DNA of 34,957 nucleotides from positions 1 to 34,957 of the forward strand of contig JALEQX010000025.1 in the NCBI GenBank assembly GCA_022763825.1, written 5' to 3'. Each line of letters starts with the position of its first letter. Positions within the stretch are counted from its first letter, which is position 1. A program made the translations under genes and the position numbers. Shown here one piece after another: positions 1 to 7,774 of this stretch. The notes under the pieces are model-generated. The model was not told the origin of the DNA and made no database searches. It saw only the letters and a program-made list of their open reading frames with translations. The stretch comes from Oscillospiraceae bacterium (GTDB lineage: Bacteria > Bacillota > Clostridia > Oscillospirales > Acutalibacteraceae).

Positions 1-246
1 GCAATCCGCTGTATTTTGGGTGCGAAGCAGTTTTAAATCGGAACAACACACTGCTTTGCTCGCAAAGAGCAGTGTATGCAAACGATTGCAACAGCGGTTA
101 TATTCATCATATTTTCGTTTCGGCAAGGCAAAGGAACGCCGGAAGCCTAACGGCTTTCAAGTTTCTTTAACGCAATCGAAGCGGAAAGAGGGTGGATATA
201 AACCTTATGAGTTCGACTCTCTTTTGCTATACATTATTAAACTTTA
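1..246. other. Non-coding structured region at window start
   Basis: I see no convincing gene here. A hairpin is formed by ACACTGCT (48-55) and AGCAGTGT (68-75), with TTGC/GCAA nested inside. It is flanked by CCGCTGT (6-12) and ACAGCGG (91-97), so about 90 bases could fold as one element. A second small hairpin is AAGCC-TAAC-GGCTT near 141-154. AAAGAG (185-190) and CTCTTTT (219-225) could form a weak terminator stem for a gene left of the window. A 75-codon frame (20-247) crosses these palindromes and has no ribosome binding site. The region may be an interspersed repeat or a 3' UTR; the sequence alone does not decide. Confidence 0.4.
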
Positions 247-272
247 AAATAACAATAGAATGTTACGAAATG

Positions 273-321
273 TTGACGGAAAATATTTATAATTGACGAA
301 AATATACGGATATGATATTAT
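273..321 (+). promoter_or_regulatory. Promoter of the acyl-AMP ligase/ACP operon with direct repeat
   Basis: TTGACG (293-298), 17 bases, then TATTAT (316-321) is a good housekeeping-type promoter about 80 bases before the ligase start. TTGACG followed by AAAATAT also occurs at 273-286, 20 bases upstream (two helical turns), and is repeated with one base less at 293-305. The upstream copy may be an operator half-site or chance in AT-rich DNA. Confidence 0.55.
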
Positions 322-400
322 TATTGTGAAATCTGTAAGATATAAGTATTAATAGAATATTAATAAGATTAAAAAATGTTTATTATTAAGGCGGAGTATT

Positions 401-2170
401 ATGACAGGACAAAACCGCGCGTTTAAAAACCGACTTAAAAAGTGCCGTGACACCGCTTTTTCCGGCGGCGGTCTTATAAGTATACGCGATCTTTTTGACA
501 GGGTTCGAAACGCATATTCGGGCAGAACCTGCATTATCGAAAAAAAGGATAAAACGACTGTTGCATATTCCGTCGACAGATTCGCCCGCGACGTAAAGCA
601 GTTAAGTTACGCGCTCGAAAATGCGGGGCTTACCGGCAGACATGTCGGTATCGTCGGGGAGAATTCGTACCGCTGGATTGTCGCGTTTTTTGCGCTGACA
701 ACGGTCGGTTCCGTCGCCGTGCCGATTGATAAAGAGCTGCCCGACTCGGATGTTGTGAAGCTATTGAAAAAAGCAGACGCGTCCGCCGTATTTTGCTCCG
801 CTGCGTATTACAGCGCGTCGCTTAGTATGAAAAAGGATATTCCCGATTTTAAATGTATTTCGCTGTCGGATAAAAAAAGAGACGGAATCGCCGATTTTGA
901 TAAATTCAAGTCTTCGGCTTCGTCATACTTGCAGACAGAGGAGTTCTTTAAAAGCAGAACTCCGTCGGCGGATGATATTGCCGTTATAATATTCACATCC
1001 GGCACGACGGGAGCAAACAAGGGTGTTACTCTCACTCACGGTAATTTGTGCGCTAATGTCGATTTTCTTTCAAAAATGATAGATGTTCGGACGGTGTTCA
1101 GCGTTTTGCCGATGAATCATGCGTACGAACTCGGATGCAGTGTGCTGACCGCCATATATATAAATGCGGTTCTGTACATTAACGACAGACTGAGAAATTT
1201 ACAGAAAAACATAAACGAATTTCATCCCGAGGGAATGACAGCCGTCCCGCTTATCGCCGACGCATTTTATGACATGATAATGAACGAGAGCGAAAAGCTC
1301 GGCAAAAAGGACAGGCTTTTAAAAGCGGTTAAAATAAGCGATTCGTTAAGAAATCACGGCGTCGATTTAAGAAAATTTATTTTTAAGGATATCGTCGATT
1401 CGTTCGGAGGAAAACTGCCTCTTATCGCATGCGGAGGAGCGTCGGTTAATGCCGAGAAGATGAAATTCTTAGATGACACAGGGTTTAAAATAATAATAGG
1501 CTACGGACTGACGGAGGCTTCACCGCTGGCGGCGGTTAATTTTGATATTCGATCTCATCCCGATTCGGTCGGACTGCCGGTGAACGGGTGCGAAGTAAAA
1601 ATCGATTCGCCCTCTCGGGACGGTTCGGGTGAAATTTTCATTCGCGGAAAGAATGTCACGCACGGTTATTATAACGATGAGGAATCGAATGAAAAATCAT
1701 TTACATCAGACGGATGGTTTAAGACGGGAGACTTCGGCAGAATCGATAATGACGGGTATCTTTACATAACAGGACGTAAAAAAAATCTCATAATTCTTGA
1801 CAACGGAAAAAATATATATCCCGAAGAGATAGAAAATACGATTGAGGAGAATTCGTCTTTTATAAAAGAATCGGTCGTTTTTCAGACTCAAAAGGAGCTT
1901 GACGGCGGCGGAAAAGCCAATGTCTTAGCGGCAGTCGTCGGATTGATACCGGATGCGTTTGCAGGAAAAAATACGGATGAAATCATGCAGACGGTTTCTG
2001 ATGAAATATACAGGGTAAACCGTCTGCTTCCGGGATATAAGAGAGTTCACGAGGTTAAATTCGTATTAAATCCGATGCCGAAAACATCTACTATGAAAGT
2101 AATAAGAAGCGACGTAATTAAATTATATTACGACTTAGACAGGAGCAAAATATCATGTACGAAAAAATAA
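401..2170 (+). CDS. AMP-dependent acyl-CoA/acyl-ACP ligase (ANL superfamily)
   Basis: This 589-residue enzyme should activate a carboxylic (probably fatty) acid with ATP to an acyl-adenylate and transfer it to a thiol. Visible ANL motifs are the phosphate-binding loop FTSGTTGANKG (residues 198-208), YGLTEASP in the middle, the hinge segment DGWFKTGDFG followed by GRKKNLIILDNGKNIYPEEIE-type sequence (split here as GRKKNLI and NGKNIYPEE), and a C-terminal lysine in PKTSTMKV. Family members called long-chain-fatty-acid-CoA ligase have the same layout. The gene overlaps the following acyl carrier protein by 16 bases, so I infer that the thiol acceptor is that ACP rather than, or as well as, CoA. 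The start has a good ribosome binding site (GGCGGAG, 390s). Lysine codons are mostly AAA, unlike the next operon. Substrate unknown. Confidence 0.85.
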   Translation: MTGQNRAFKNRLKKCRDTAFSGGGLISIRDLFDRVRNAYSGRTCIIEKKDKTTVAYSVDRFARDVKQLSYALENAGLTGRHVGIVGENSYRWIVAFFALTTVGSVAVPIDKELPDSDVVKLLKKADASAVFCSAAYYSASLSMKKDIPDFKCISLSDKKRDGIADFDKFKSSASSYLQTEEFFKSRTPSADDIAVIIFTSGTTGANKGVTLTHGNLCANVDFLSKMIDVRTVFSVLPMNHAYELGCSVLTAIYINAVLYINDRLRNLQKNINEFHPEGMTAVPLIADAFYDMIMNESEKLGKKDRLLKAVKISDSLRNHGVDLRKFIFKDIVDSFGGKLPLIACGGASVNAEKMKFLDDTGFKIIIGYGLTEASPLAAVNFDIRSHPDSVGLPVNGCEVKIDSPSRDGSGEIFIRGKNVTHGYYNDEESNEKSFTSDGWFKTGDFGRIDNDGYLYITGRKKNLIILDNGKNIYPEEIENTIEENSSFIKESVVFQTQKELDGGGKANVLAAVVGLIPDAFAGKNTDEIMQTVSDEIYRVNRLLPGYKRVHEVKFVLNPMPKTSTMKVIRSDVIKLYYDLDRSKISCTKK

Positions 2171-2379
2171 TCGACATTTTAAAGGAATACGTAAACGTTG
2201 ACGCCGATAAAATTACAGAGGATACGAATTTAAGAGGCGATCTCGGACTGAATTCTTTGCAGATGGTCAACATGGCGGTAGCTATTGAGGATGAATTCGA
2301 TATAGAAATATCCGACCGTGACGCGTCTGATGTTGAGACCGTAGGTGACGTAAATCGACTTATCGAGTCTTTAATGTAG
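2155..2379 (+). CDS. Acyl carrier protein, stand-alone
   Basis: This is a 74-residue acidic protein with the acyl carrier fold. The phosphopantetheine-accepting serine is Ser34 in GLNSLQ; most ACPs have Asp before this serine, here it is Asn33. The helix after it (MVNMAVAIEDEFDIEI) is typical for recognition by partner enzymes. The start lies inside the end of the upstream ligase gene (16-base overlap), which indicates translational coupling and a dedicated ligase-ACP pair. It is too far from any fatty-acid synthesis genes in this window to be assigned as the housekeeping AcpP. It could load acyl groups for a lipid, peptide or cell-envelope modification; the sequence does not say which. No clear terminator follows before the next promoter. 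Confidence 0.85.
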   Translation: MYEKIIDILKEYVNVDADKITEDTNLRGDLGLNSLQMVNMAVAIEDEFDIEISDRDASDVETVGDVNRLIESLM

Positions 2380-2426
2380 AAAAATGTATTACAGTGTAAA
2401 AAAATTAAAAAATTGCGATTTAGGTA

Positions 2427-2455
2427 TTGACATTCGGCTTTTTCGGTGTTAATAT
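2427..2455 (+). promoter_or_regulatory. Promoter of the T-box operon
   Basis: TTGACA (2427-2432), exactly 17 bases, then TAATAT (2450-2455). Transcription would start near 2462, at the base of T-box stem I. Confidence 0.75.
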
Positions 2456-2461
2456 ACAGCT

Positions 2462-2725
2462 AAAGGCTGTGACGAAGACGGCCGGGATTTATAGTAATTC
2501 CAGAGAGTCGGTGCTTGGTGCGAACCGATATTGCTGTTCCTGTGACCCATCGCTTCCGAGCCGGAGATGCGAAATTACAGTAGTGTTTCCCGAGTGAACT
2601 GCGTTAGTGTGAAAAGGATTGTTAGATTCTTGAGAGGCACAGTGCGATAGCCGAGTGCAATTTGAGTGGTACCGCGGATAGTATTATTCGTCTCAAAGTT
2701 ATCAAAGCTTTGAGACGTTTTTTTT
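2462..2725 (+). ncRNA. T-box leader, probable isoleucine specifier
   Basis: All main parts of a tRNA-sensing T-box riboswitch are visible. Stem I opens with GGCT...GAAG (from about 2465), pairing with CTTC...AGCC (2553-2562), and has a K-turn-like GTGAC bulge. The AGAGAG and GGTGCGAACC elements of the distal stem I loop are at about 2503-2527. Before CTTC comes the specifier region CCCATCG. The best reading is ATC (2549-2551) followed by a purine, i.e. isoleucine. The T-box core TGAGTGGTACCGCGG is at 2663-2677; its TGGT (2667-2670) fits a tRNA with discriminator A, as tRNA-Ile has. The terminator CGTCTCAAAG (2689-2698)/CTTTGAGACG (2708-2717) is followed by eight T. Uncharged tRNA should prevent termination and switch on the branched-chain operon downstream. 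Confidence 0.93.
2689..2725 (+). terminator. T-box-controlled intrinsic terminator
   Basis: A perfect 10-base-pair stem (2689-2698 with 2708-2717) is followed by T8 (2718-2725). Its 5' arm lies just after the T-box core, which would form the competing antiterminator. Confidence 0.93.
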
Positions 2726-2755
2726 ATTGCCTCAAAGCAGTGCGGAGGAATTAAA

Positions 2756-5035
2756 ATGGCTGAAACAGCAAACGAAAAATCAAAGATCCTCGAAATAGCT
2801 CAGCGTATCCATGAGCTCAGAGACATCACCGGATTCACAACTGCCGAAATGGCGGAAAAAACCGAGGTCACTGAGGAAAACTACCTTAATTACGAAGCGG
2901 GCAAACTTGACTTCCCGTTTACCTTCATTCATAAATGCGCGCTCGCGTTCGGTGTTGAGATTACAGACCTTTTAGAGGGTCACAGTGCGCGTCTTTCGTC
3001 CTACACGGTAACAAGAAAGGGAAGAGGACAGACGACCGCGACGGAGGAGGGTATCACGATTCAGAACCTCGCTCCGATGTTCAGAAAGAAGCTTGCTGAG
3101 CCCTACTGGGTAAGATACGAGTATTCGGATGAGCTTCAGAAAAAGCCGATTCATACCACGACTCATTCGGGACAGGAATTTGACCTTGTAATAAGCGGAA
3201 CGCTTCTCGTTCAGGTCGGCGGACATAAGGAGCTTCTTCATGAGGGCGACAGTATTTTCTACAACAGCTCGACTCCCCACGGAATGATAGCCGTTGACGG
3301 CAAGGACTGCGTATTCCTTGCTATGGTTATCGCAAGCGAGGACGGATTCAAGCCCTTTGCGGATCATCACATCATCAAGGAGTTCACTCCCGCGGATCAC
3401 AGAAATCTTGTCTGCGAGAAGTTTATACACCCGGTCGAGGACGAAAACGGATGTCTTAAAGATATCTCGTTTACCGACGCGGATAAATTCAATTTTGCAT
3501 TCGATATCGTAGACGAGATTGCGAGACTTCATCCCGATAAGACCGCCATGGTTCACGTTTCCGCCGATAAGACGGAGAGAATTTTTACATTTAAAGATAT
3601 TAAGCAGAAATCTGCGCAGGCGGCTAACTATTTTAAATCATTGGGAATTAAAAAGGGCGACAGGGTAATGCTCGTCATGAAACGTCATTATCAGTTCTGG
3701 TTTGCGATTCTCGGACTTCATAAGCTCGGCGCGATAGTCGTTCCCGCTACGAATCTTCTCGTAGAACACGACTTTGATTACAGATTCAACGCAGGCGGAA
3801 TATCCGCTATCGTATGTACCGCCGACGGCGACACTGCTCATCAGGTTGACCTTGCTCATAAAAATTCACCGACTCTTAAAACAAAGATAATCGTTAACGG
3901 CGAGCGCGAGGGCTGGCATAATTTCGATAAGGAATTCGTACTTTTCTCGAGAAAATTCGAGAGAACGGCAGACTCTGCCTGCGGCGGCGACCCCATGCTC
4001 ATGTTCTTTACTTCGGGCACTACGGGATATCCCAAAATCGCAACTCATAACTTCAAATATCCCCTCGGTCACTTCGTAACCGCGAAATACTGGCACAGAG
4101 TAAAGACCGACGGACTTCACTTTACAATCGCCGAGACAGGCTGGGGCAAGGCTCTTTGGGGCAAGCTCTACGGACAGTGGCTCTGTGAGGGCGCGGTATT
4201 TGTATACGACTTTACGAGATTTGATGCAGACGACATTCTCCCGATGTTCAAGAAATACAACATCACAACGTTTTGCGCGCCCCCGACCATGTACAGAATG
4301 TTTATCAAGGACGACCTTTCGAAGTTCGACCTTTCATCAATTCAGTATGCTACAACGGCGGGCGAGGCTCTCAACCCCGAGGTATTCTATCAGTTCCAAA
4401 AGGCTACCGGCTTAAAGGTAATGGAGGGCTTCGGTCAGACGGAGACGACACTTACCATAGCAAACCTCTACGGCATGGAGCCCAAGCCCGGTTCTATGGG
4501 CAAGCCCGTCCCCGGATATGATATCGACATAGTGGATCCCGACGGAAATCCCGTGGGCGTCGGTGAGTCCGGTGAAATCGTCGTTCGTACGGATAAATTT
4601 GTACCCAACGGTCTGTTCATGGGCTATTACAGAGATGAGGAAAAGACAAAGGAAGCGTGGCACGACGGAATCTATCATTCGGGCGACGTTGCATGGAGAG
4701 ACGAGGACGGCAACTTCTGGTATGTCGGCAGAACAGACGATGTTATCAAATCCTCGGGCTACCGTATCGGACCGTTCGAAATCGAGAACGTTATCATGGA
4801 GCTTCCCTATGTTCTTGAGTGCGGTGTTTCCGCGGCTCCCGATGAAATCAGAGGTCAGGTCGTAAAGGCGAGCATCGTTCTTACCAAGGGAACCGTCGGC
4901 ACGGACGAACTTAAAAAAGAGATTCAGACCTACGTCAAGAAAAAGACCGCGCCGTACAAATATCCGCGTATAGTTGAATTCAAAGAATCTCTTCCCAAGA
5001 CGATAAGCGGAAAGATTCAGAGAAACAAGCTTTAA
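2756..5035 (+). CDS. HTH-cupin-acyl-CoA synthetase fusion protein
   Basis: This 759-residue protein has three parts. Residues about 10-75 form an XRE-type helix-turn-helix (TTAEMAEKTEVTEENYLNYE region). Residues about 130-190 form a cupin barrel (THSGQEFDLVISG, then GDSIFYNSSTPHGM). Residues about 240-759 form an AMP-forming acyl-CoA synthetase of the acetyl/medium-chain type. Its P-loop is FTSGTTGYPK (418-427), with GFGQTET, SGDVAWRDEDG and the catalytic Lys753 in TISGKIQR. It should activate an organic acid to its CoA thioester. Because it heads an isoleucine T-box operon with an oxidoreductase and an aminotransferase, I infer short branched-chain acids (2-methylbutyrate, isobutyrate, isovalerate) as substrates. 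The HTH-cupin part looks like a ligand-sensing regulator fused to the enzyme. Start: GGAGG spaced 8 bases before ATG. Lysine codons are largely AAG, suggesting strong expression. Confidence 0.88.
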   Translation: MAETANEKSKILEIAQRIHELRDITGFTTAEMAEKTEVTEENYLNYEAGKLDFPFTFIHKCALAFGVEITDLLEGHSARLSSYTVTRKGRGQTTATEEGITIQNLAPMFRKKLAEPYWVRYEYSDELQKKPIHTTTHSGQEFDLVISGTLLVQVGGHKELLHEGDSIFYNSSTPHGMIAVDGKDCVFLAMVIASEDGFKPFADHHIIKEFTPADHRNLVCEKFIHPVEDENGCLKDISFTDADKFNFAFDIVDEIARLHPDKTAMVHVSADKTERIFTFKDIKQKSAQAANYFKSLGIKKGDRVMLVMKRHYQFWFAILGLHKLGAIVVPATNLLVEHDFDYRFNAGGISAIVCTADGDTAHQVDLAHKNSPTLKTKIIVNGEREGWHNFDKEFVLFSRKFERTADSACGGDPMLMFFTSGTTGYPKIATHNFKYPLGHFVTAKYWHRVKTDGLHFTIAETGWGKALWGKLYGQWLCEGAVFVYDFTRFDADDILPMFKKYNITTFCAPPTMYRMFIKDDLSKFDLSSIQYATTAGEALNPEVFYQFQKATGLKVMEGFGQTETTLTIANLYGMEPKPGSMGKPVPGYDIDIVDPDGNPVGVGESGEIVVRTDKFVPNGLFMGYYRDEEKTKEAWHDGIYHSGDVAWRDEDGNFWYVGRTDDVIKSSGYRIGPFEIENVIMELPYVLECGVSAAPDEIRGQVVKASIVLTKGTVGTDELKKEIQTYVKKKTAPYKYPRIVEFKESLPKTISGKIQRNKL

Positions 5036-5057
5036 TCAAACTTTCGGAGATATTATT

Positions 5058-5729
5058 ATGGAGCATAAACGAGTAACGCTTTTTGCCGGACACTACGGCA
5101 GCGGAAAAACGAATATTGCCGTAAATTACGCTTTGAAATTAAAAAAAGACGGCGAAAAAGTCGTAATTGCCGACCTTGATATCGTAAATCCTTATTTCAG
5201 GACTAAGGACAGCAAGGACGTTCTTGAGAAAAACGGTATAAAGCTTATTTCGTCCGAATTCGCAAACTCCAACGTCGATTTTCCCGCGCTTCCGCAGGAA
5301 ATGTATGAGGTTACGGACAATAAAAGCGAATTCGCGGTGCTCGATATAGGCGGAGACGACAGGGGTGCGTATGCTCTGGGCAGATACACCCCGTCTATAA
5401 AAGAAGAAAACAACTATGAAATGCTGTTGGTTATAAATAAATACAGACCCCTTACCGCCGACGCCGAAAGCGTCGTTGAGATAATGCGTGAAATCGAGCT
5501 GGCGGGCGGTATTGCTTTTACGGGAATCGTTAATAATTCAAACCTCGGAGAAGAAACAACGGCTCAGACGGTATTAAATTCCGTTGAATATGCGTCAGAG
5601 GTTTCTCGTATAACGGGACTGCCCGTTAAAATGACGAGCGTTCAACAGAGTTTGTACGACGAATTGAAAGACAAAATAGACAACGTTTTTCCTCTTAAAT
5701 TACAGCATAAAATCACTCAGGAGGTATAA
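5058..5729 (+). CDS. P-loop ATPase of unknown role in 2-oxoacid oxidoreductase operon
   Basis: This is a 223-residue SIMIBI-class (ParA/MinD/CobQ-like) nucleotide-binding protein. The Walker A loop is GHYGSGKTN (residues 11-19), followed by [17 protein letters not shown] (switch I-like) and [12 protein letters not shown] (Walker B/switch II-like). NKYRP and GIVNNSN in the second half are typical of the nucleotide-base-binding side of this fold. There is no cysteine in the whole protein, so it is not an Mrp/NBP35-type Fe-S carrier. It lies 22 bases after the CoA ligase and 2 bases before the ferredoxin-like subunit, so it is co-transcribed and probably helps assemble, activate or regulate the oxidoreductase. 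The biochemical function is not known to me. Confidence 0.75.
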   Translation: MEHKRVTLFAGHYGSGKTNIAVNYALKLKKDGEKVVIADLDIVNPYFRTKDSKDVLEKNGIKLISSEFANSNVDFPALPQEMYEVTDNKSEFAVLDIGGDDRGAYALGRYTPSIKEENNYEMLLVINKYRPLTADAESVVEIMREIELAGGIAFTGIVNNSNLGEETTAQTVLNSVEYASEVSRITGLPVKMTSVQQSLYDELKDKIDNVFPLKLQHKITQEV

Positions 5730-5731
5730 CA

Positions 5732-5938
5732 ATGGCAAAACTTACCTTTAAATCAGACCTCTGCAAAGGATGCGGACTCTGCGTTTCGGCATGTCCGAAG
5801 CACCTGTTGTCCTTAGCGCAGGACAAATTAAACGTTAAGGGACATCATCCCGTTGAGATAACCGATATGTCGGAGTGTATAGCGTGCGCGTTCTGTGCGA
5901 CGATGTGTCCCGACTGCGTTATTAAGGTAGAGAGGTGA
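5732..5938 (+). CDS. vorD: 2-oxoacid:ferredoxin oxidoreductase, delta (2[4Fe-4S]) subunit
   Basis: This is a 68-residue ferredoxin-type protein with two complete 4Fe-4S motifs: Cys11-x2-Cys14-x2-Cys17-x3-Cys21-Pro and Cys49-x2-Cys52-x2-Cys55-x3-Cys59-Pro. An extra Cys62 follows the second motif. In four-subunit 2-oxoacid oxidoreductases (POR/VOR/KOR) this subunit passes electrons between the TPP-containing core and soluble ferredoxin. The order delta-alpha-beta-gamma, with 2- and 7-base gaps or overlaps, shows one transcription and assembly unit. The symbol is by context; the delta subunit alone does not show the substrate. Confidence 0.9.
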   Translation: MAKLTFKSDLCKGCGLCVSACPKHLLSLAQDKLNVKGHHPVEITDMSECIACAFCATMCPDCVIKVER

Positions 5939-5945
5939 GAGAACA

Positions 5946-7013
5946 ATGGCAGAAAAAGTATTGATGAAAGGCAACGAAGCGATAGCCGAGGCGGCTATCA
6001 GATGCGGATGTCTTCACTATTTCGGATATCCTATAACTCCGCAGACGGAGGTCGCGGCATATATGGCTAAGCGTATGCCCAAGGTAGGCGGAACGTTTTT
6101 ACAGGCTGAGAGCGAGGTTGCCGCTATTAATATGGTAATAGGAGTTTCCTCTACAGGCAAGCGCGTTATGACCTCGTCGTCAAGCCCCGGAGTTTCGCTC
6201 AAAAGCGAGGGCATTTCGTACCTCGCCGGATGTGATCTTCCCGCTCTTGTCGTAAACGTTCAGAGAGGCGGTCCCGGACTCGGCGGTATTCAGCCCAGCC
6301 AGTCGGATTACTTCCAGTCAACTAAGGGAGGCGGACACGGAGATTATCATAATATAGTTTTAGCCCCCGCTTCCGTTCAGGAGATGGCAGACCTCACCGT
6401 TAAAGGATTTGAACTTGCGGATAAATATTCGATGGTTTCGATGATTCTTGCAGACGGTACCATGGGACAGATGATGGAACCCGTAGATTTAGAAATCGGA
6501 GAAGTTAAAAAATACGAAAAACCGTGGGCTTTGACCGGAACAAAAATGGAAAGAGCGCATAATATCGTAAATTCTTTATTTTTAAGCCCCGAAGAACTTG
6601 AAAAAAAGAATTTTGAGAGGTATGATAAATATAAGGTTGTCGAAGAAAACGAGGTTATGTATGAAGAATACCTCATGGACGACGCCGATATCTGCCTCGT
6701 TGCGTTCGGTATAAGCGCGAGAGTTTCGAAGAACGCCGTAAACGAGGCGAGAAAAGCCGGAATCAAGGCGGGTCTTATCAGACCGATTACTCTCTGGCCG
6801 TTCCCGAAGAAAGTTTTAAGAGAAGCCGCGGATAAATGCAAGGCGTTTATATGCGTCGAAATGAATATGGGACAGATGATAGAGGACGTTGAGCTTGCCA
6901 TAAGATGCAAAAAGCCCGTTTATCTCTGCAACCGTACGGGCGGAATGATTCCCGACCCCGCGGACGTTCTTAAAATGATAAAGGATGTAAACGAAAAGGG
7001 AGGTAACGAGTAA
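5946..7013 (+). CDS. vorB: 2-oxoacid:ferredoxin oxidoreductase, alpha subunit (VorB-like)
   Basis: This 355-residue subunit has the YPITPQTE motif (residues 28-35) of the pyrimidine-binding domain that helps hold thiamine diphosphate, then QAESEVAAINM, the substrate-loop region RGGPGLGGIQPSQSDYF, and a C-terminal transketolase-like domain (DICLVAFGISAR, RPITLWPFP). The enzyme interconverts a 2-oxoacid plus CoA and acyl-CoA plus CO2 using ferredoxin. Length and motifs fit alpha subunits called 3-methyl-2-oxobutanoate dehydrogenase subunit VorB. Its stop overlaps the beta-subunit start by one base. Substrate preference for branched 2-oxoacids is inferred from the T-box and the aminotransferase in the same operon; 2-oxoglutarate or pyruvate cannot be excluded from sequence. 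Confidence 0.88.
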   Translation: MAEKVLMKGNEAIAEAAIRCGCLHYFGYPITPQTEVAAYMAKRMPKVGGTFLQAESEVAAINMVIGVSSTGKRVMTSSSSPGVSLKSEGISYLAGCDLPALVVNVQRGGPGLGGIQPSQSDYFQSTKGGGHGDYHNIVLAPASVQEMADLTVKGFELADKYSMVSMILADGTMGQMMEPVDLEIGEVKKYEKPWALTGTKMERAHNIVNSLFLSPEELEKKNFERYDKYKVVEENEVMYEEYLMDDADICLVAFGISARVSKNAVNEARKAGIKAGLIRPITLWPFPKKVLREAADKCKAFICVEMNMGQMIEDVELAIRCKKPVYLCNRTGGMIPDPADVLKMIKDVNEKGGNE

Positions 7014-7774
7014 TGGCTGTTGTATTTGACAAACCGCACGCGCTGACAGACGCGGTGCTTCACTACTGCCCCGGATGTACGCACGGCATTATACACCGTC
7101 TCGTTGCCGAGGTTATCGACGAGCTCGGTATCGAGGGCAGAACGATAGCCGTAGCTTCCGTCGGATGTTCGGTTATGGCTTATAATTATTTCAACTGCGA
7201 CTGCGTTCAGGCGGCTCACGGCAGAGCTCCGGCAGTAGCTACGGGCGTTAAACGTTCCGACCCGCAAAACAATATAGTATTTACATATCAGGGCGACGGA
7301 GACTTAGCGGCAATCGGTACAGCGGAGACGGTTCACGCCGCCGCAAGACGAGAGAACATCACCGTTATATTTGTAAATAATGCGATTTACGGTATGACGG
7401 GCGGACAGATGGCTCCCACGACCCTCCCCGGACAGGTTACGCAGACGTCGCCATACGGACGTGACGTAAACACCGTAGGTTATCCTGTTAAGGTCTGCGA
7501 ACTTCTTTCGAACGTTGACGGCGCGGCTTATCTTGAAAGAGTAGCCGTAAACAATGTTAAAAACGTTAAGAACGCTAAAAAGGCTATCAAGAAAGCGTTT
7601 ACATACCAGCTCGAGGGCAAGGGATTCTCTCTCGTTGAGGTTATCTCGACATGTCCTACCAACTGGGGGATGACTCCGGACAACGCTATGAAGTGGGTTG
7701 AGGATAAGATGATTCCTTACTATCCGCTCGGCGTTTATAAGGATATATATGCAGATTCGGAGGCGGGAAAATGA
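7013..7774 (+). CDS. vorA: 2-oxoacid:ferredoxin oxidoreductase, beta (TPP-binding) subunit
   Basis: This 253-residue subunit carries the thiamine diphosphate/Mg site: GDGD (residues 94-97), about 25 residues, then VNNAIYGMTGGQ (Asn122-Asn123). An N-terminal CPGCTHG (Cys19, Cys22) and GCS (Cys52) are conserved cysteines of the proximal 4Fe-4S cluster in this family. It catalyses the decarboxylation or reductive carboxylation step. It overlaps the alpha subunit by 1 base and the gamma subunit by 4 bases (ATGA). The same family includes 2-oxoglutarate oxidoreductase beta subunits (KorB), so the symbol is contextual. Confidence 0.88.
   Translation: MAVVFDKPHALTDAVLHYCPGCTHGIIHRLVAEVIDELGIEGRTIAVASVGCSVMAYNYFNCDCVQAAHGRAPAVATGVKRSDPQNNIVFTYQGDGDLAAIGTAETVHAAARRENITVIFVNNAIYGMTGGQMAPTTLPGQVTQTSPYGRDVNTVGYPVKVCELLSNVDGAAYLERVAVNNVKNVKNAKKAIKKAFTYQLEGKGFSLVEVISTCPTNWGMTPDNAMKWVEDKMIPYYPLGVYKDIYADSEAGK

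Noticed and set aside
200..230. tRNA-like sequence (GAGTTCGACTCTC)
   Set aside because: It resembles a T-arm, but there is no acceptor stem, anticodon arm or CCA end in the right places.
20..247. 75-codon ORF at the left edge
   Set aside because: It runs across palindromes, has no ribosome binding site, is rich in Arg/Lys/Ser as random frames here are, and has no recognisable domain.
2541..2552. Alternative T-box specifiers ACC (Thr) or CCC (Pro)
   Set aside because: They are not followed by a purine next to the lower stem and would not fit the branched-chain genes downstream; ATC fits both, although alignment is needed.
2972..3556. 194-codon minus-strand ORF inside the CoA ligase gene
   Set aside because: It is an antisense shadow of a clearly coding gene with strong codon bias and has no ribosome site.
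6377..6910. 177-codon minus-strand ORF inside vorB
   Set aside because: Antisense frame of the alpha subunit; Ser/Ile-rich low-complexity translation and no initiation signal.
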